Numbered from the stretch's first letter, positions 9,512-19,124 are shown. The stretch is 64,000 nucleotides of DNA from Phytohabitans rumicis (GCF_011764445.1 NZ_BLPG01000001.1:6713001-6777000); one strand, 5' to 3'. Notes: a model not told the origin generated them from the sequence alone. Made by a program: numbers and translations.

Positions 9512-10314
9512 GGCTTGCGCCCTACGCCCCCGTAGTTCATCGAGGCGAGCTGCTCCGGCTTGTCGTCGGGCGACTCCGGGCGCCACTCGTGCACCCAGAC
9601 CAGGCCGGGCTCGACCAGCTCGAAGCCGTCGAAGAAGCGAAGGATCTCGGCCCGGGTACGCGTCGCCAGCGGGGTCGGCGTCCGTTCGATCGCCCGGCTG
9701 GCCTCTTTGAACTCGTCGGGGCGGCTCTCGTGGGTGGCGTGCCCGATCACCAGGTAGCTGCCCGGCGCCAGCCGGTCCTTGAGCGTCTGGAGTGCGCCGT
9801 ACGGGTCGCGCTCGTCGCGGACGGCGTGCAGCAGTGCCACGAGCAGCAGCGCCACCGGCTTGTCGAAGTCGATCAGTCCGCGCACGCCCGGGCTGTCGAG
9901 GATGGCCTGGGGCGCGGAGAAGTCCTCGCGGATCGCCGTCGCGTACCCGTTGGTGGCGAGGATCTGCTGGCTGTGCGCGACGGCGACCGGATCGATGTCG
10001 ACGTACGCCACCCGCGCCAGCGGGTCGACCTTCTGCGCGATCTCGTGCACGTTGCCGACCGTCGGGATGCCCGACCCGATGTCGAGGAACTGCCGGATCC
10101 CCTGATCGAGAACGTGCCGCACAGCGCGGTGGAGGAATGCCCGATTTATCCGTGCCTGTACTTTGGCGTCCGGGAACACCTCGGTCAGCTTGCGGGCCAG
10201 CTCGCGGTCGGCGGTGAAGTTGTGCGAGCCGCCGAGCAGATAGTCGTACGCCCTGGCCAGGGTGGCCGTGTTGAGATCGACGTCGGCGGGTGCCCAGTCC
10301 GGTCGGTCGGTCAT
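9508..10314 (-). CDS. SAM-dependent methyltransferase, Methyltransf_19 (DUF574) family
   Basis: 268 residues, ATG start. N-terminus has the family pattern with ARAYDYLLGGSHNF; the SAM-binding motif I is FLDIGSGIPT near residue 97, followed by VAYVDIDPVAVAHS and a DFSAP segment. This family is expanded in actinomycetes, and members have been proposed to act with secondary metabolites or GTP-binding clusters; no substrate is established. It is the first gene of a two-gene unit: the next gene starts inside its stop codon. Pairing of a DUF574 methyltransferase with a GGDEF-EAL protein suggests co-expression but not a specific pathway. Confidence 0.92.
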   Translation of the reverse strand: MTDRPDWAPADVDLNTATLARAYDYLLGGSHNFTADRELARKLTEVFPDAKVQARINRAFLHRAVRHVLDQGIRQFLDIGSGIPTVGNVHEIAQKVDPLARVAYVDIDPVAVAHSQQILATNGYATAIREDFSAPQAILDSPGVRGLIDFDKPVALLLVALLHAVRDERDPYGALQTLKDRLAPGSYLVIGHATHESRPDEFKEASRAIERTPTPLATRTRAEILRFFDGFELVEPGLVWVHEWRPESPDDKPEQLASMNYGGVGRKP

Positions 10315-10370
10315 CGCGCTCCTCGGGGGTGGGGGTAGGACACCAAGTATCCTGTGTCAGCGGTCACAGC

Positions 10371-11111
10371 TCAAACGCGGCCGCTCGCGCACACCCCCTC
10401 GATCGTCACGATGATCGCGGCCACCTCCACGGCCAGCAGGCCGATGAGCACCAGCAGTTGGATAGCGCCGGCCTGCACCGGGCTGGCGCCGCCCAACAGC
10501 ACACCGACGAACGCCCCCGGCAGTGTGACCAGGCCGACCGTCCGGGTCTGATCCAGCGCCGGGACCAGCGCGGTCGCCGCCGTGGGCCGGCAGATCTCCA
10601 GGGCCGCGTCGCGCCGCAGCAGGCCGAGAGCCAGCCCGGCCTCGTACTCGCCGTGGCGGGTGCGCAGCTCGTCGCGGGCCCGCCGGCCGGCGAGCGAGGT
10701 CGCGGTCATCGCGCCGCCGATCAGGATGCCCGCGATGGGTACGACCGAGATGCCCCGCAGTGGCACCAACCCCGAGGCGAGGAGCAGGACCAGCACCGGT
10801 ACCACCCCGGTCGCGATGGCGGCCGCCGGTATCCACCACGCCGACCAGTTCTCGGCGACGCGCCGCGCGGAGGTCAGCGTGGCCACCACGTACATCAGCG
10901 TGACGAACGCCACCGTGAGCAGCCCGTGGCGCAGCACCGCGACGATGACGGCGGAAACCGCTATGAGCTGCACGGTCGCCCGGATCGACGCGGTCACGAC
11001 GGCCTTGCCGGTGCCGAGCTTCCCGGCGTACGCGCCGATCGCCGCGTACGCGGTCAGCGCAACAAGGACGCCCGCCAATAGTGGCCCAACCGGAAGCTCA
11101 GTAGCGTTCAC
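10371..11111 (-). CDS. UPF0014 / FetB-like ABC transporter permease
   Basis: 246 residues, ATG start, about seven transmembrane helices. Family landmarks include ATVQLIAVS near residue 45, the loop ARDELRTRHGEYEAGLALG, and LVTLPGAFVGVLLGGASP, which is diagnostic of FetB/YbbM. In Escherichia coli FetAB is linked to iron export and oxidative-stress resistance. Here no ATPase partner (FetA) lies beside it, so it must use an ATPase encoded elsewhere or have changed role. It sits 56 bp upstream of the methyltransferase on the same strand. Confidence 0.88.
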   Translation of the reverse strand: MNATELPVGPLLAGVLVALTAYAAIGAYAGKLGTGKAVVTASIRATVQLIAVSAVIVAVLRHGLLTVAFVTLMYVVATLTSARRVAENWSAWWIPAAAIATGVVPVLVLLLASGLVPLRGISVVPIAGILIGGAMTATSLAGRRARDELRTRHGEYEAGLALGLLRRDAALEICRPTAATALVPALDQTRTVGLVTLPGAFVGVLLGGASPVQAGAIQLLVLIGLLAVEVAAIIVTIEGVCASGRV

Positions 11112-11152
11112 GGACTAGATCTTCCCGCGCCACCCACCCGCCACCCATCCGG

Positions 11153-11192
11153 TGATCATGAAGTTTTCGCTTGAAGGGAGCGCCCTACTGGG
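11153..11192. repeat. family B element, copy 1 (half only)
   Basis: Begins TGATCATGAAGTTTTCGC and continues to GGGAGCGCC, matching the left arm and loop of the family B elements at 32557-32624 and 42687-42743. The right arm is missing here. With the family A element that follows it makes up much of the 386-bp gap between the FetB-like gene and the GT4 gene. The rest of that gap shows no gene, only the leader of the glycosyltransferase. Confidence 0.6.
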
Positions 11193-11296
11193 GGCGCAGT
11201 GCCTAGCGCTCCGCCGTCTCGGGATGATGGGTCGGCGCCCCGCCCGGGGTCGACCCCGACTCCGGGCCGCGCGGGCGCGGTAGCCACCAGCCTCGC

Positions 11297-11374
11297 CGAT
11301 CAAGGATTTCCGCGCCGATCAAGGGCATACGGTCGTGGTTTAGAGATCAAAGCACGACCGTATGCCCTTGATCG
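11297..11374. repeat. family A palindromic element, copy 1
   Basis: Inner hairpin 11316-11374 has perfect 22-bp arms (left 11316-11337, right 11353-11374) and a 15-nt loop GTTTAGAGATCAAAG. The arms start CGATCAAGGGCATACGG. A left outer arm beginning CGATCAAGG at 11297 remains, but its partner on the right is degenerate. The loop matches, in reverse complement, those of the three other copies (32424, 42514, 51555). It lies between the divergent FetB-like and GT4 genes, so it cannot be serving simply as a convergent terminator. Confidence 0.85.
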
Positions 11375-11497
11375 ACGGCGCCGGGCTCCTGGAGCACAGC
11401 CACGGCGTGGCGTCAGTTGATGTTTAGGTCTTGGGAGTCCGGGAACCTGCCTCGTGCGAGGCCGTCCGCACGGGGACCTGCTGCTGGAGGGGACTGC

Positions 11498-12715
11498 ATG
11501 CGCATCGCGATGATCTCGGAGCACGCCAGCCCGCTCGCCGCACTGGGCGGCGCGGATGCCGGTGCGCAGAACATCCACGTCGCCGAGTTGTCCGCCGCGC
11601 TCGCGGAGCAGGGCCACGACGTGCGCGTCTACACCCGGCGCGACTCCGCCGGGCTGCCCGCGCTCGTGCCGATGAGAGACGGCGTGGAGGTGGCACACGT
11701 GCCGGCCGGCCCGCCCGAGCCGTTGCCCGCGGAGGCGCTGCTGCCGTACATGAAGGACTTCGGCCGCTGGCTGGTCGATCAGTGGCGGGGCGACGACTGG
11801 GCGCCCACCGTGGCGCACGCCCACTTCTGGATGAGTGGCCTGGCCGCCGTTGTCGCCGGGCGCCAGGTCGGCGTGCCGGTCGTACAGACGTACCACGCGC
11901 TGGGCACGGTGAATCGGCGCCACCAAGGCGCGGCGGACACCAGCCCGCCGCAGCGGATCGGATACGAGCGGGCGCTGGGCCGCGCCGTGGACCGCGTCGT
12001 CGCGCAGTGCCAGGACGAGGTGCGCGAACTGGTCCGCATGGGCGTTCCCCGCGCCAGGATGGCTATCGTCCCGTCCGGCGTCGACAGTGGACGGTTCACA
12101 CCGGACGGTCCGGCGGTAGCGCGTGATCCGCGCCGGCCGCGCATCCTCACGGTGGGTGGGTTCGTGGAACGCAGGGGACTCGCCGACGTCATCCAGGCGA
12201 TGCGGGTCGTGCCCCGCGCCGAGTGTGTCGTGGTCGGCGGGCCGGACGCCGCGCAGCTCGCCACCGACCCGTTCGCCCAACGGCTGCGCAGCGTCGCGGA
12301 GTCGACCAACGTCGCCGACCGGGTCCAACTCGTCGGCGCGGTGCCGGCCAGCGACATGCCCCGCTGGTACCGTTCGGCCGACGTGCTCGCGTCCGCCCCC
12401 TGGTACGAGCAGTTCGGCCGCACTCCGCTGGAGGCGATGGCTTGCGGCGTACCCGTGATCGGCTCGTCGGTCGGCGGCCTCACGGACACCGTCGTGGACG
12501 GCCTCACCGGCGACCTCGTGCCCCCACGCGACCCCCGCTCGCTGGGCGTCGCGATGCGCCGACTGCTGGGCGATCCGGTGCGCAGGTTCGCGTACGCCAC
12601 GGCGGCGCTCGACCGGGCCCGCCAGTGCTACTCGTGGAAGCGGGTCGCCGAGCAGCTCACCGCCGTCTACTCGGCGGTCAGCCGGCTGCGTCGGACCAGG
12701 GGCGCCGTGGCGTGA
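11498..12715 (+). CDS. family 4 (GT-B) glycosyltransferase
   Basis: 405 residues starting at the ATG at 11498, preceded by GGAGGGGA; an upstream in-frame ATG at 11417 would add a 27-residue non-conserved leader. N-terminal acceptor domain has GGADAGAQNIHVAEL, which binds sugar or phosphate in the MshA/SqdX group. The C-terminal nucleotide-sugar domain has the E-x7-E motif EQFGRTPLEAMACGVPVIG near residue 308. Such enzymes transfer a sugar from a nucleotide donor; the acceptor cannot be told and no linked pathway genes are present. It stands alone, upstream of a toxin-antitoxin pair on the same strand. Confidence 0.88.
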   Translation: MRIAMISEHASPLAALGGADAGAQNIHVAELSAALAEQGHDVRVYTRRDSAGLPALVPMRDGVEVAHVPAGPPEPLPAEALLPYMKDFGRWLVDQWRGDDWAPTVAHAHFWMSGLAAVVAGRQVGVPVVQTYHALGTVNRRHQGAADTSPPQRIGYERALGRAVDRVVAQCQDEVRELVRMGVPRARMAIVPSGVDSGRFTPDGPAVARDPRRPRILTVGGFVERRGLADVIQAMRVVPRAECVVVGGPDAAQLATDPFAQRLRSVAESTNVADRVQLVGAVPASDMPRWYRSADVLASAPWYEQFGRTPLEAMACGVPVIGSSVGGLTDTVVDGLTGDLVPPRDPRSLGVAMRRLLGDPVRRFAYATAALDRARQCYSWKRVAEQLTAVYSAVSRLRRTRGAVA

Positions 12716-12759
12716 GCGAGATTCGTAGGGTGCCGACAGACTGACGCGTGTCGCTCCAG

Positions 12760-12789
12760 CGTAATACGTGATAAGTTGTGCGTACTACG
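12760..12789. promoter_or_regulatory. imperfect inverted repeat upstream of toxin-antitoxin genes
   Basis: CGTAATACG at 12760-12768 and CGTACTACG at 12781-12789 are complementary inverted arms with one mismatch. They lie 25 bp before the BrnT-like start in unusually A/T-rich sequence. Type II toxin-antitoxin operons are usually autorepressed through such a site by the ribbon-helix-helix antitoxin. Assignment is inference from position and symmetry. Confidence 0.45.
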
Positions 12790-12814
12790 TTGGAGGATGG
12801 CGATCTTGCCACCC

Positions 12815-13054
12815 ATGAGGATCAGACAAGTCTTGTGGAACGGAAACACGCCCTATGCCACGAGGCGGGCAAGTGTCGCGGAGATCGAGGACGTTCTGTG
12901 CGACTTCCGGTCCGTCTTTCGGCGCAACCTGCCGGGCCGAGCGGCGACGCATCTCGCTACCGGGCGGACCAGTGCCGGCAGGCCACTCGTGGTCGCCTTC
13001 ATCTACGAAGCGGAAACCCGCACCGCGAAGCCGATCAACGCGTGGGAGAAGTAA
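12815..13054 (+). CDS. BrnT-like toxin (RelE-fold RNase), first gene of a toxin-antitoxin pair
   Basis: About 79 residues from the ATG at 12815; alternatives at 12797 (ATG) and 12776 (TTG) exist and no start has a well-placed ribosome-binding site, so a leaderless message is possible. The order Trp-x-Gly-Asn, a helix with ASVAEIEDVL, then GRTSAGRPLVVAFIYE and a final RTAKPINAWEK fits the small BrnT pattern, where the C-terminal strand carries the (R)PI/M-A segment. Toxin precedes antitoxin, as in brnTA. Its stop TAA abuts the next ATG. Family assignment is by eye. Confidence 0.6.
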   Translation: MRIRQVLWNGNTPYATRRASVAEIEDVLCDFRSVFRRNLPGRAATHLATGRTSAGRPLVVAFIYEAETRTAKPINAWEK

Positions 13055-13447
13055 ATGGCCAATCGGGAAGGACGGAATCGGATGGAGGACGACGACTACG
13101 CGCGGATGGCCGACGAGGCGTACACCCACCGCCACGAGGTTGATCAGTTGGAGCAGGTTGAGGTCGACGTCGACCAGGATGTCCGGTCGGTCGTGTCGGT
13201 TAGGTTCAACCGGGGCGAGCTTGGCCCCATCGATACGGCTGCTCGCGCGGCGGGTGTGCCGTTGTCGACGTACATCCGGAATGCGGCACTGCGTGCGGCG
13301 ACCGGCGCTCCCACGGTGGACGCCGCGGGCGTCCGCAAGGCATTGGACGCACTGCAGCGGGAGCTTGACGAGGTCCGGCGGCTAGCCGGCGTGGCGGAGT
13401 CCGCGAAGAAGCGCCGCGTCACTCGCAAGAACAGTCGGACCGCTTAG
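13055..13447 (+). CDS. ribbon-helix-helix antitoxin-like protein
   Basis: 130 residues; the ATG directly follows the toxin stop (TAAATG), with GGGAGAAG as ribosome-binding site. The middle contains a ribbon-helix-helix: VVSVRFNRGELGPIDTAAR then AAGVPLSTYIRNAALRAA (residues ~48-85), followed by a coiled-coil-like helix ALDALQRELDEVRRLAG and a very basic tail KKRRVTRKNSR. The RHH part resembles CopG/MobC-type DNA binders more than classical BrnA. It probably neutralises the upstream toxin and binds the inverted repeat ahead of it. Confidence 0.6.
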   Translation: MANREGRNRMEDDDYARMADEAYTHRHEVDQLEQVEVDVDQDVRSVVSVRFNRGELGPIDTAARAAGVPLSTYIRNAALRAATGAPTVDAAGVRKALDALQRELDEVRRLAGVAESAKKRRVTRKNSRTA

Positions 13448-14476
13448 TCATTCGCGGCGTGTGGCCGGGCCGGTGGAGTCGCGGACTACCAGGCGGCAGG
13501 GTTGGCGGATGACGCCCGACGCGGGCTGGCCGTCCAGGGCGGCGAAAAGGTGTTTCACCGCGGTCGCGCCGAGCTGCTGCAGGTTGAGGTCCACTGTGGT
13601 CAGTGGGGGCTGGCAGTCGGCGGCGAACTCATGCCAGTTGTCGTACCCGATGATGGAGACGTCGTCGGGGATTTGGCGGCCGAGCTCCCGGACGGTGTTG
13701 GCCACGCCGGTGGCGATCTGGTCGTTGCCGCAGAAGATGGCGTCGATCTCGGGGTTGGCGGTGAGGAGCATCTTGGCGGCGTTCCGGCCCCAGCGCTGTG
13801 ACCACTCGCCGTACAAGGGGTCGCCGCCGACGAGCGGGAGTCCGGCGGCCGCGAGGACTTTGCGGAGGCTGGCGACGCGGTCGCGGGCGGCCCGGTACGC
13901 CTCCGGGCCGGTGATGTGCGCGATCCGTTGGCGGCCCAAGGAGACCAGGTGCTCGGTGGCGAGCCGGGCGCCGTCCTCGTCGTCGGCGAGTACCGACAGG
14001 TCGCCCGGGTCGTCGGACTCGCCGTACACGTAGACGACCGGGACCGGGATGTCGCGGGTGAGCGACGGGCGAAGGTCGTTGGAGTCGCCGAGCACGATGA
14101 AGCCGTCGACCTGGCGCGCCAGCAGCGTACGGATGTAGTGCTGGCGGCGGATGGCGTCGCCGCGGGCGTCGCACAGCAGGACGGACATCTGCTCGTTGCC
14201 CAACGCGTTTTCCACGCCCAGCAGGATCGGGATGGAGAACCGGCCGGCGAGCTCGTCGGTGAGCAGGCCGACCGTGCGGGTGCGCCCGGAGATGAGGCCG
14301 CGGGCGAGCACGTTCGGCTGGAAGGAGAGCTCGTCGGCTGCCTGGAGGACACGGCGACGGGTCTCGGGCGCGACCTCGTCGCGCGCGTTGAGCGCCTTCG
14401 ACGCGGTCGCCACCGATACGCCGGCCAGCCGGGCCACGTCGCTCAGCGTGACCGACTGGGATCGCTGCCTGCCCAC
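13448..14476 (-). CDS. LacI-family repressor of the arabinofuranosidase operon
   Basis: 342 residues, GTG start with GAAAGGA seven bases upstream. N-terminal helix-turn-helix VTLSDVARLAGVSVATASKALN (residues ~9-30) with hinge helix LARGLISGRT near 60; the rest is a periplasmic-binding-protein-like sugar sensor (GYDNWHEFAADCQPPLTTVD is the usual C-terminal core). It is divergent from two GH127 glycosidase genes. A perfect 18-bp palindrome at their promoter and a related 13-bp site at its own start (14477-14489) are the probable operators, so it likely represses both the operon and itself. Inducer is presumably an arabinose-containing sugar (inference). Confidence 0.92.
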   Translation of the reverse strand: MGRQRSQSVTLSDVARLAGVSVATASKALNARDEVAPETRRRVLQAADELSFQPNVLARGLISGRTRTVGLLTDELAGRFSIPILLGVENALGNEQMSVLLCDARGDAIRRQHYIRTLLARQVDGFIVLGDSNDLRPSLTRDIPVPVVYVYGESDDPGDLSVLADDEDGARLATEHLVSLGRQRIAHITGPEAYRAARDRVASLRKVLAAAGLPLVGGDPLYGEWSQRWGRNAAKMLLTANPEIDAIFCGNDQIATGVANTVRELGRQIPDDVSIIGYDNWHEFAADCQPPLTTVDLNLQQLGATAVKHLFAALDGQPASGVIRQPCRLVVRDSTGPATRRE

Positions 14477-14489
14477 CGAAATCCTTTCG
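14477..14489. promoter_or_regulatory. candidate lacI autoregulatory operator
   Basis: CGAAATCCTTTCG: 5-bp inverted arms around a 3-bp centre, immediately upstream of the repressor start codon and covering its ribosome-binding site. It shares the CGAAA/TTTCG half-sites of the 18-bp palindrome at 14572. A further half-site CTTTCGG follows at about 14496. Confidence 0.55.
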
Positions 14490-14541
14490 AATCAACTTTC
14501 GGTGTGAAGACTACATCATCTCTCGGCCAAGATATCGACCC

Positions 14542-14589
14542 TTGACATCGTCGTAACGGGGTGGCTACATTGCCGAAAAGGTTTTCGGC
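14542..14589 (+). promoter_or_regulatory. promoter and LacI-type operator for the GH127 operon
   Basis: TTGACA at 14542-14547, a 17-bp spacer and CTACAT at 14565-14570 form a clear housekeeping-type promoter. The perfect palindrome GCCGAAAAGGTTTTCGGC (14572-14589) covers the expected transcription start. A LacI protein bound there would block initiation directly. With the preferred start codon at 14761 the leader is about 170 nt and shows no further gene. Confidence 0.75.
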
Positions 14590-14760
14590 CACCGGGCGGC
14601 CGCGACCCTCAGCGTTGGCGTTTGGTTTCTTTTGGGCAAGCGCAGCGGGAGGTGGCGTGCATGCCTATCTCTGCCGATTTTCGGACGGAGAGTGATGGCT
14701 GCGCGGTTGGCCCCTGCCGTCGCGACCACCCACATTCCGGGGTGCTCTCAAGGGGTGAAC

Positions 14761-16644
14761 ATGATCGGACCGGTGCTTCCGTCGGCGGGCGCGCTACGCC
14801 CCTTGGGCCTCGACCAGGTGCGGCTCAGCGGCGGCTTCTGGGGCGAGCGGCAGGAGCGCAACGCGAACGCGACGATCCCGCACGCGCACGAGTGGCTGGA
14901 CAAGACCGGTTGGCTGGGCAACTTCCGGCTCGCCGCCGCGGGCGAGTTGGCGCCGCATCGCCGCCGCGGGCGGGAGTTCTCCGACTCCGAGGTCTACAAG
15001 CTCGCCGAGGCGATGGCGTGGGAGAACGGTCGTGGCGGCAGCGCGCCGATCGATGAGCTGTCCACTGTGGTCGCGGCGGCGCAGGAGCCGGGCGGGTACC
15101 TGAACACGGTGTTCGGCCGGCCCGGACAGGAGCCGCGCTACTCGGACCTGGTGTGGGGGCACGAGCTGTACTGCTACGGCCACCTCATCCAGGCGGGCGT
15201 GGCCCGGCTGCGCACCGGCGTAGAGGACGCGCTGACGGCGACGGCGATCCGGGCCGCCGACCACGTGTGCGTGGAGTTCGGCGCGGCCGGCCGGCAGACC
15301 CTGTGCGGGCATCCGGAGATCGAGATGGCGCTGGTGGAGTTGTACCGCGTCACCGGTTCGTCGCGCTACCTCGACCAGGCCCGGCTCTTCGTCGACCGGC
15401 GCGGGCAGGCCACCCTGCCCGACATCGAGCTGGGCCGGACGTACTACCAGGACGACATTCCGATCCGGGAGCGCACGGCGTTCGCGGGGCACGCGGTGCG
15501 CGCCCTGTACCTGGCCAGCGGCGCGGTCGACGTGGCCGTGGAGACCGGGGACGACAAGTTGCTCGCCGCCGTCGTACGGCAGTGGGAGCGGACGGTCGCG
15601 ACCCGGACGTACCTCACCGGCGGCATGGGCTCGCGGCACGAGGGTGAGGCGTTCGGCGACGACTTCGAGCTGCCCGCCGACCGGGCGTACGTGGAGACGT
15701 GCGCGGCGGTCGCGTCGGTGATGCTGTCCTGGCGGCTGCTGCTGGCCACCGGCGAGGCGCGCTTCGCCGACTTGGCCGAGCGCACGCTCTACAACGTGGT
15801 GGCCACCTCGACGTCGCTGGACGGCCGGGCGTTCTTCTACGCCAACCCCTTGCAGCAGCGCAGCGCCGGCTCGGCTCTCGACCCGACCAAGCCGTGGCCG
15901 CGGGCCACGTCGAGCGAACGGGCGCCGTGGCGCGACGTCTCGTGCTGCCCGACCAACGTGGCGCGCACGCTCGCGTCGCTGGGCGGCTACGTCGCGACCG
16001 CCGACCACCACGGCCTTCAGCTCCACCAGTACGCCGGCGGCACGGTGCGCGACGGCGAGACCGAGCTGGCCGTCACGACCGACTACCCGTGGCAGGGGTC
16101 GGTCGTCGTGCGGGTGGATCGGACCGGCGAGCGGCCGTGGCGGCTCTCGCTGCGCGTACCGGCGTGGGCCGGCGAGGCGACGCTGGTGACGCCCGAGGGC
16201 GTCGAGCGGGTCGGGCCGGGCTACGCGGTCGTGTCCCGCACCTGGCGCCCCGGCGACCAGGTACGGCTGGAGCTGCCGGTCGCGCCACGGTGGACCGCCG
16301 CGGATCCGCGCATCGACGCGGTGCGGGGCTGCGTGGCGGTGGAGCGTGGCCCGCTCGTGTACTGCGCCGAGTCGGTCGACCACGACTCGGTGCTGGCGCT
16401 GGATGTGGTCAATGTGGACCGTTCGGCGCCGGTGACCGAGCGCCCGCTGCCGGCGCTCGGCCGGGACGTCGTCGCGCTCGACATCCCGGCGCCCACCACT
16501 GCCGCGGCCGGCAACGGCTGGCCGTACGGATCGATCAACGCCGAAGAGTCAGAGCCGGGCAACCTCACCCTCGTCCCCTACCACCTGTGGGCGAACCGCG
16601 GGCCCGTCACGATGCGGGTCTGGCTCCCACTGGATAGGAGGTAG
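14761..16644 (+). CDS. GH127 beta-L-arabinofuranosidase (intracellular)
   Basis: 627 residues from the ATG at 14761 (AAGGGG six bases upstream); ATG 14695, with GGAGAG before it, is a fair alternative. The family core starts [16 protein letters not shown]. Catalytic zinc-cysteine residues known from Bifidobacterium HypBA1 can be found: ETC in RAYVETCAA near residue 310 and the CC pair in [18 protein letters not shown] near 397. These enzymes remove terminal beta-L-arabinofuranose from plant extensin or arabinan-type oligosaccharides. No signal peptide, so it acts on imported sugars. It is the first gene of a two-gene unit with the secreted homologue 3 bp downstream. Confidence 0.92.
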   Translation: MIGPVLPSAGALRPLGLDQVRLSGGFWGERQERNANATIPHAHEWLDKTGWLGNFRLAAAGELAPHRRRGREFSDSEVYKLAEAMAWENGRGGSAPIDELSTVVAAAQEPGGYLNTVFGRPGQEPRYSDLVWGHELYCYGHLIQAGVARLRTGVEDALTATAIRAADHVCVEFGAAGRQTLCGHPEIEMALVELYRVTGSSRYLDQARLFVDRRGQATLPDIELGRTYYQDDIPIRERTAFAGHAVRALYLASGAVDVAVETGDDKLLAAVVRQWERTVATRTYLTGGMGSRHEGEAFGDDFELPADRAYVETCAAVASVMLSWRLLLATGEARFADLAERTLYNVVATSTSLDGRAFFYANPLQQRSAGSALDPTKPWPRATSSERAPWRDVSCCPTNVARTLASLGGYVATADHHGLQLHQYAGGTVRDGETELAVTTDYPWQGSVVVRVDRTGERPWRLSLRVPAWAGEATLVTPEGVERVGPGYAVVSRTWRPGDQVRLELPVAPRWTAADPRIDAVRGCVAVERGPLVYCAESVDHDSVLALDVVNVDRSAPVTERPLPALGRDVVALDIPAPTTAAAGNGWPYGSINAEESEPGNLTLVPYHLWANRGPVTMRVWLPLDRR

Positions 16645-16647
16645 CGC

Positions 16648-19124
16648 ATGTCCCCGTCTCGCCGAACCGTCCTGCGCACGGGGGTCGCAGGCGCCGCCGT
16701 GGCGGCCGGGATCACCGCGATCCCGGCGGCACCGGCCGCGGCCGCCCTACCAGACACCGGGGTTTCCGTGTACCCGTTCCCGCTTTCCGCCGTCACCCTG
16801 CTGTCCGGCCCGTTCCAGGCCAACATGGGGCGCACCCACAGCTATCTCAGCTTCCTGGACGCCGACCGGCTGCTGCACATGTTCCGGCTCAACGTCGGCC
16901 TGCCGTCGTCGGCCGCGGCGATGGGTGGCTGGGAGTCGCCCACCACCGAGCTGCGCGGCCACTCGCTGGGCCACGTGCTGACCGCGCTGGCCCAGGGGTA
17001 CGCGAACGCCGGCCCCGCCGCGTTCAAGACCAAGGGCGACTACCTGGTCGCCGAGCTGGCCAAGTGCCAGGACCGGGCCACCACCGCCGGGTTCAACACC
17101 GGTTACCTGTCGGCGTACCCGGAGAGCTTCATCGACCGGGTCGAGGCGCGGCAGTCGGTGTGGGCGCCGTACTACACCCTGCACAAGATCATGGCGGGCC
17201 TGCTCGACATGCACCTGCTGGCCGGCAACGCCCAGGCGCTGACCGTGCTGACCCGGATGGCGGCGTGGGTGAAGTTCCGCAACGACCGGCTGACGCTGAC
17301 CCAGCGCCAGAACATGCTGGACACCGAGTTCGGCGGGATGAACGAGACGCTGACCAACCTCTACCAGCTCACCGGCGACGCCAACCACCTGGCGACCGCG
17401 CAGTACTTCGACCACGCCGAGGTCTTCGACCCGCTGGCGTCCAACGTGGACGCTCTCAACAACTACCACGCCAACACGCAGATCCCGAAGGTGCTCGGCG
17501 CGATCCGCGAATACCACGCCACCGGCACCACCCGCTACCGCGACATCGCCGTCAACTTCTGGGACATCGTGGTCGGCCGGCACTCGTACGCGATCGGCGG
17601 CAACTCCAACGGCGAGTACTTCAAGGCGCCGAACCGGATCGCCAGCGAGCTGTCCGACACGACGTGTGAGTGCTGCAACTCGTACAACATGCTGAAGCTG
17701 ACCCGGCAGCTCTTCTTCACCAACCCGGCGCGCGCCGACTACATGGACTACTACGAGAAGGCGCTCTACAACCACATCCTCGGCGCGCAGGACCCGAGCT
17801 CGTCGCACGGCTTCCACTGCTACTACGTGCCGATGCGGCCGGGCGGCATCAAGACGTACAGCAACGACTACAACAACTGGACCTGCTGCCACGGCACCGG
17901 CATGGAGAGCAACACCAAGTACGTGGACAGCATCTACTTCCACTCGGGGATGACCTGTACGTCAACCTCTTCATCCCCTCGGTGCTCATCTGGCCCGGCC
18001 GGGGCATCACCGTACGGCAGGAGACGGCGTACCCGGAGGCGACCACCACCCGGCTCACCATCACCGGCTCGGGGACGTTCACGCTGCGGCTGCGGATTCC
18101 ATCGTGGACCAGTGGCGCGCAGATCCGGGTCAACGGCGTGGTCCAGAGCGTCACGGTCACGCCCGGGACGTACGCGGTCGTGAGCCGCGCCTGGGCCTCC
18201 GGCGACGCGGTCGACGTGAGCCTGCCGATGGCGCTGACCCGGGAGTCCACTCCGGACAACGCCGCGGTGCAGGCCGTGAAGTACGGCCCGATCGTGCTGT
18301 CCGGCGCGTACGGCACCAACAACCTGTCGACGATGCCCACGCTCAACCCGTCGACGATCGCCGCCACCGCGACCCCGTTGCAGTTCACCGCGACCGCCAG
18401 CACCGGCGCGGTCACCCTGCTGCCGTTCTACAAGATGCACGGCCAGCGCTACACGGTCTACTGGAACGTCAACACCACGCCGCCCCCGCCGCCGTTCGTG
18501 GCGCACTACCGCTTCGACGAGACGTCGGGCACCGCGGCGGCGGACGCGACCGGCAACGGCCGTACGGCCACCTTGGCTGGCGGTGCCGGCTGGATCACCG
18601 GCCGCACCGGCAACGCGGTCGATCTCACCGGTTCGACCGCGCACGTGTCGTTGCCGGCGGGCATCCTCGCCGGTGCCACCGCGTGCAGCGTCGCCACCTG
18701 GGTCCGGTTGGACACGATCACCAACTGGACCCGGGTGTTCGACCTCGGCTCCGGCACCAGCACGAACATGTTCTTCACCCCGCGCAGCAGCGCGGGCACC
18801 GCGCGGTTCGCCATCACCACCGCCGGGTCGGGTGGCGAACAGCGCATCAACGCCCCTTCGGCGCTGCCCACCGGCGCGTGGACGCACGTCGCGGTCACGC
18901 TGTCCGGCGCCCTCGGCATCCTGTACGTCAACGGCGTCGAGGTCGCCCGCAACGCGGCGCTGACCCTGCGCCCCGCCGACCTGGGCAGCACCACCCAGAA
19001 CTGGATCGGCCGCTCCCAGTACGGAGGAGATCCGTACCTGGACGGCGCGGTGGACGGCTTCCGGCTCTACAGCCGGGTGCTTTCCGCGGCCGAGGTGGCC
19101 GATCTCCACTCCACCGGACAGTAA
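16648..19124 (+). CDS. secreted GH127-like glycosidase with C-terminal LamG domain, reading frame broken at 17946-17949
   Basis: Starts 3 bp after the previous stop; TAGGAGG overlaps that stop. N-terminus SRRTVLRTGVAG plus a hydrophobic stretch ending PAAPAAAAL is a Tat signal. The DUF1680/GH127 region spans ~40-640 with TCECCNSYNMLKLTR and NWTCCHGTGMESN carrying the expected cysteines. As given the frame fails after YFHSG; adding one G to the GGGG run at 17946-17949 yields YFHSGDDLYVNLFIPS and a continuous ~825-residue protein. The last ~200 residues are a concanavalin-like LamG domain (HYRFDETSGTAAADATGNG), a likely carbohydrate-binding part. It probably releases L-arabinose sugars outside the cell for uptake and finishing by its partner. 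Confidence 0.87.

Noticed and set aside
11112-11497. CRISPR array or tRNA in repeat-rich gaps
   Set aside because: Repeats are single dispersed hairpins, not regularly spaced; no cloverleaf or tRNA T-loop signature was seen in any gap of the window.
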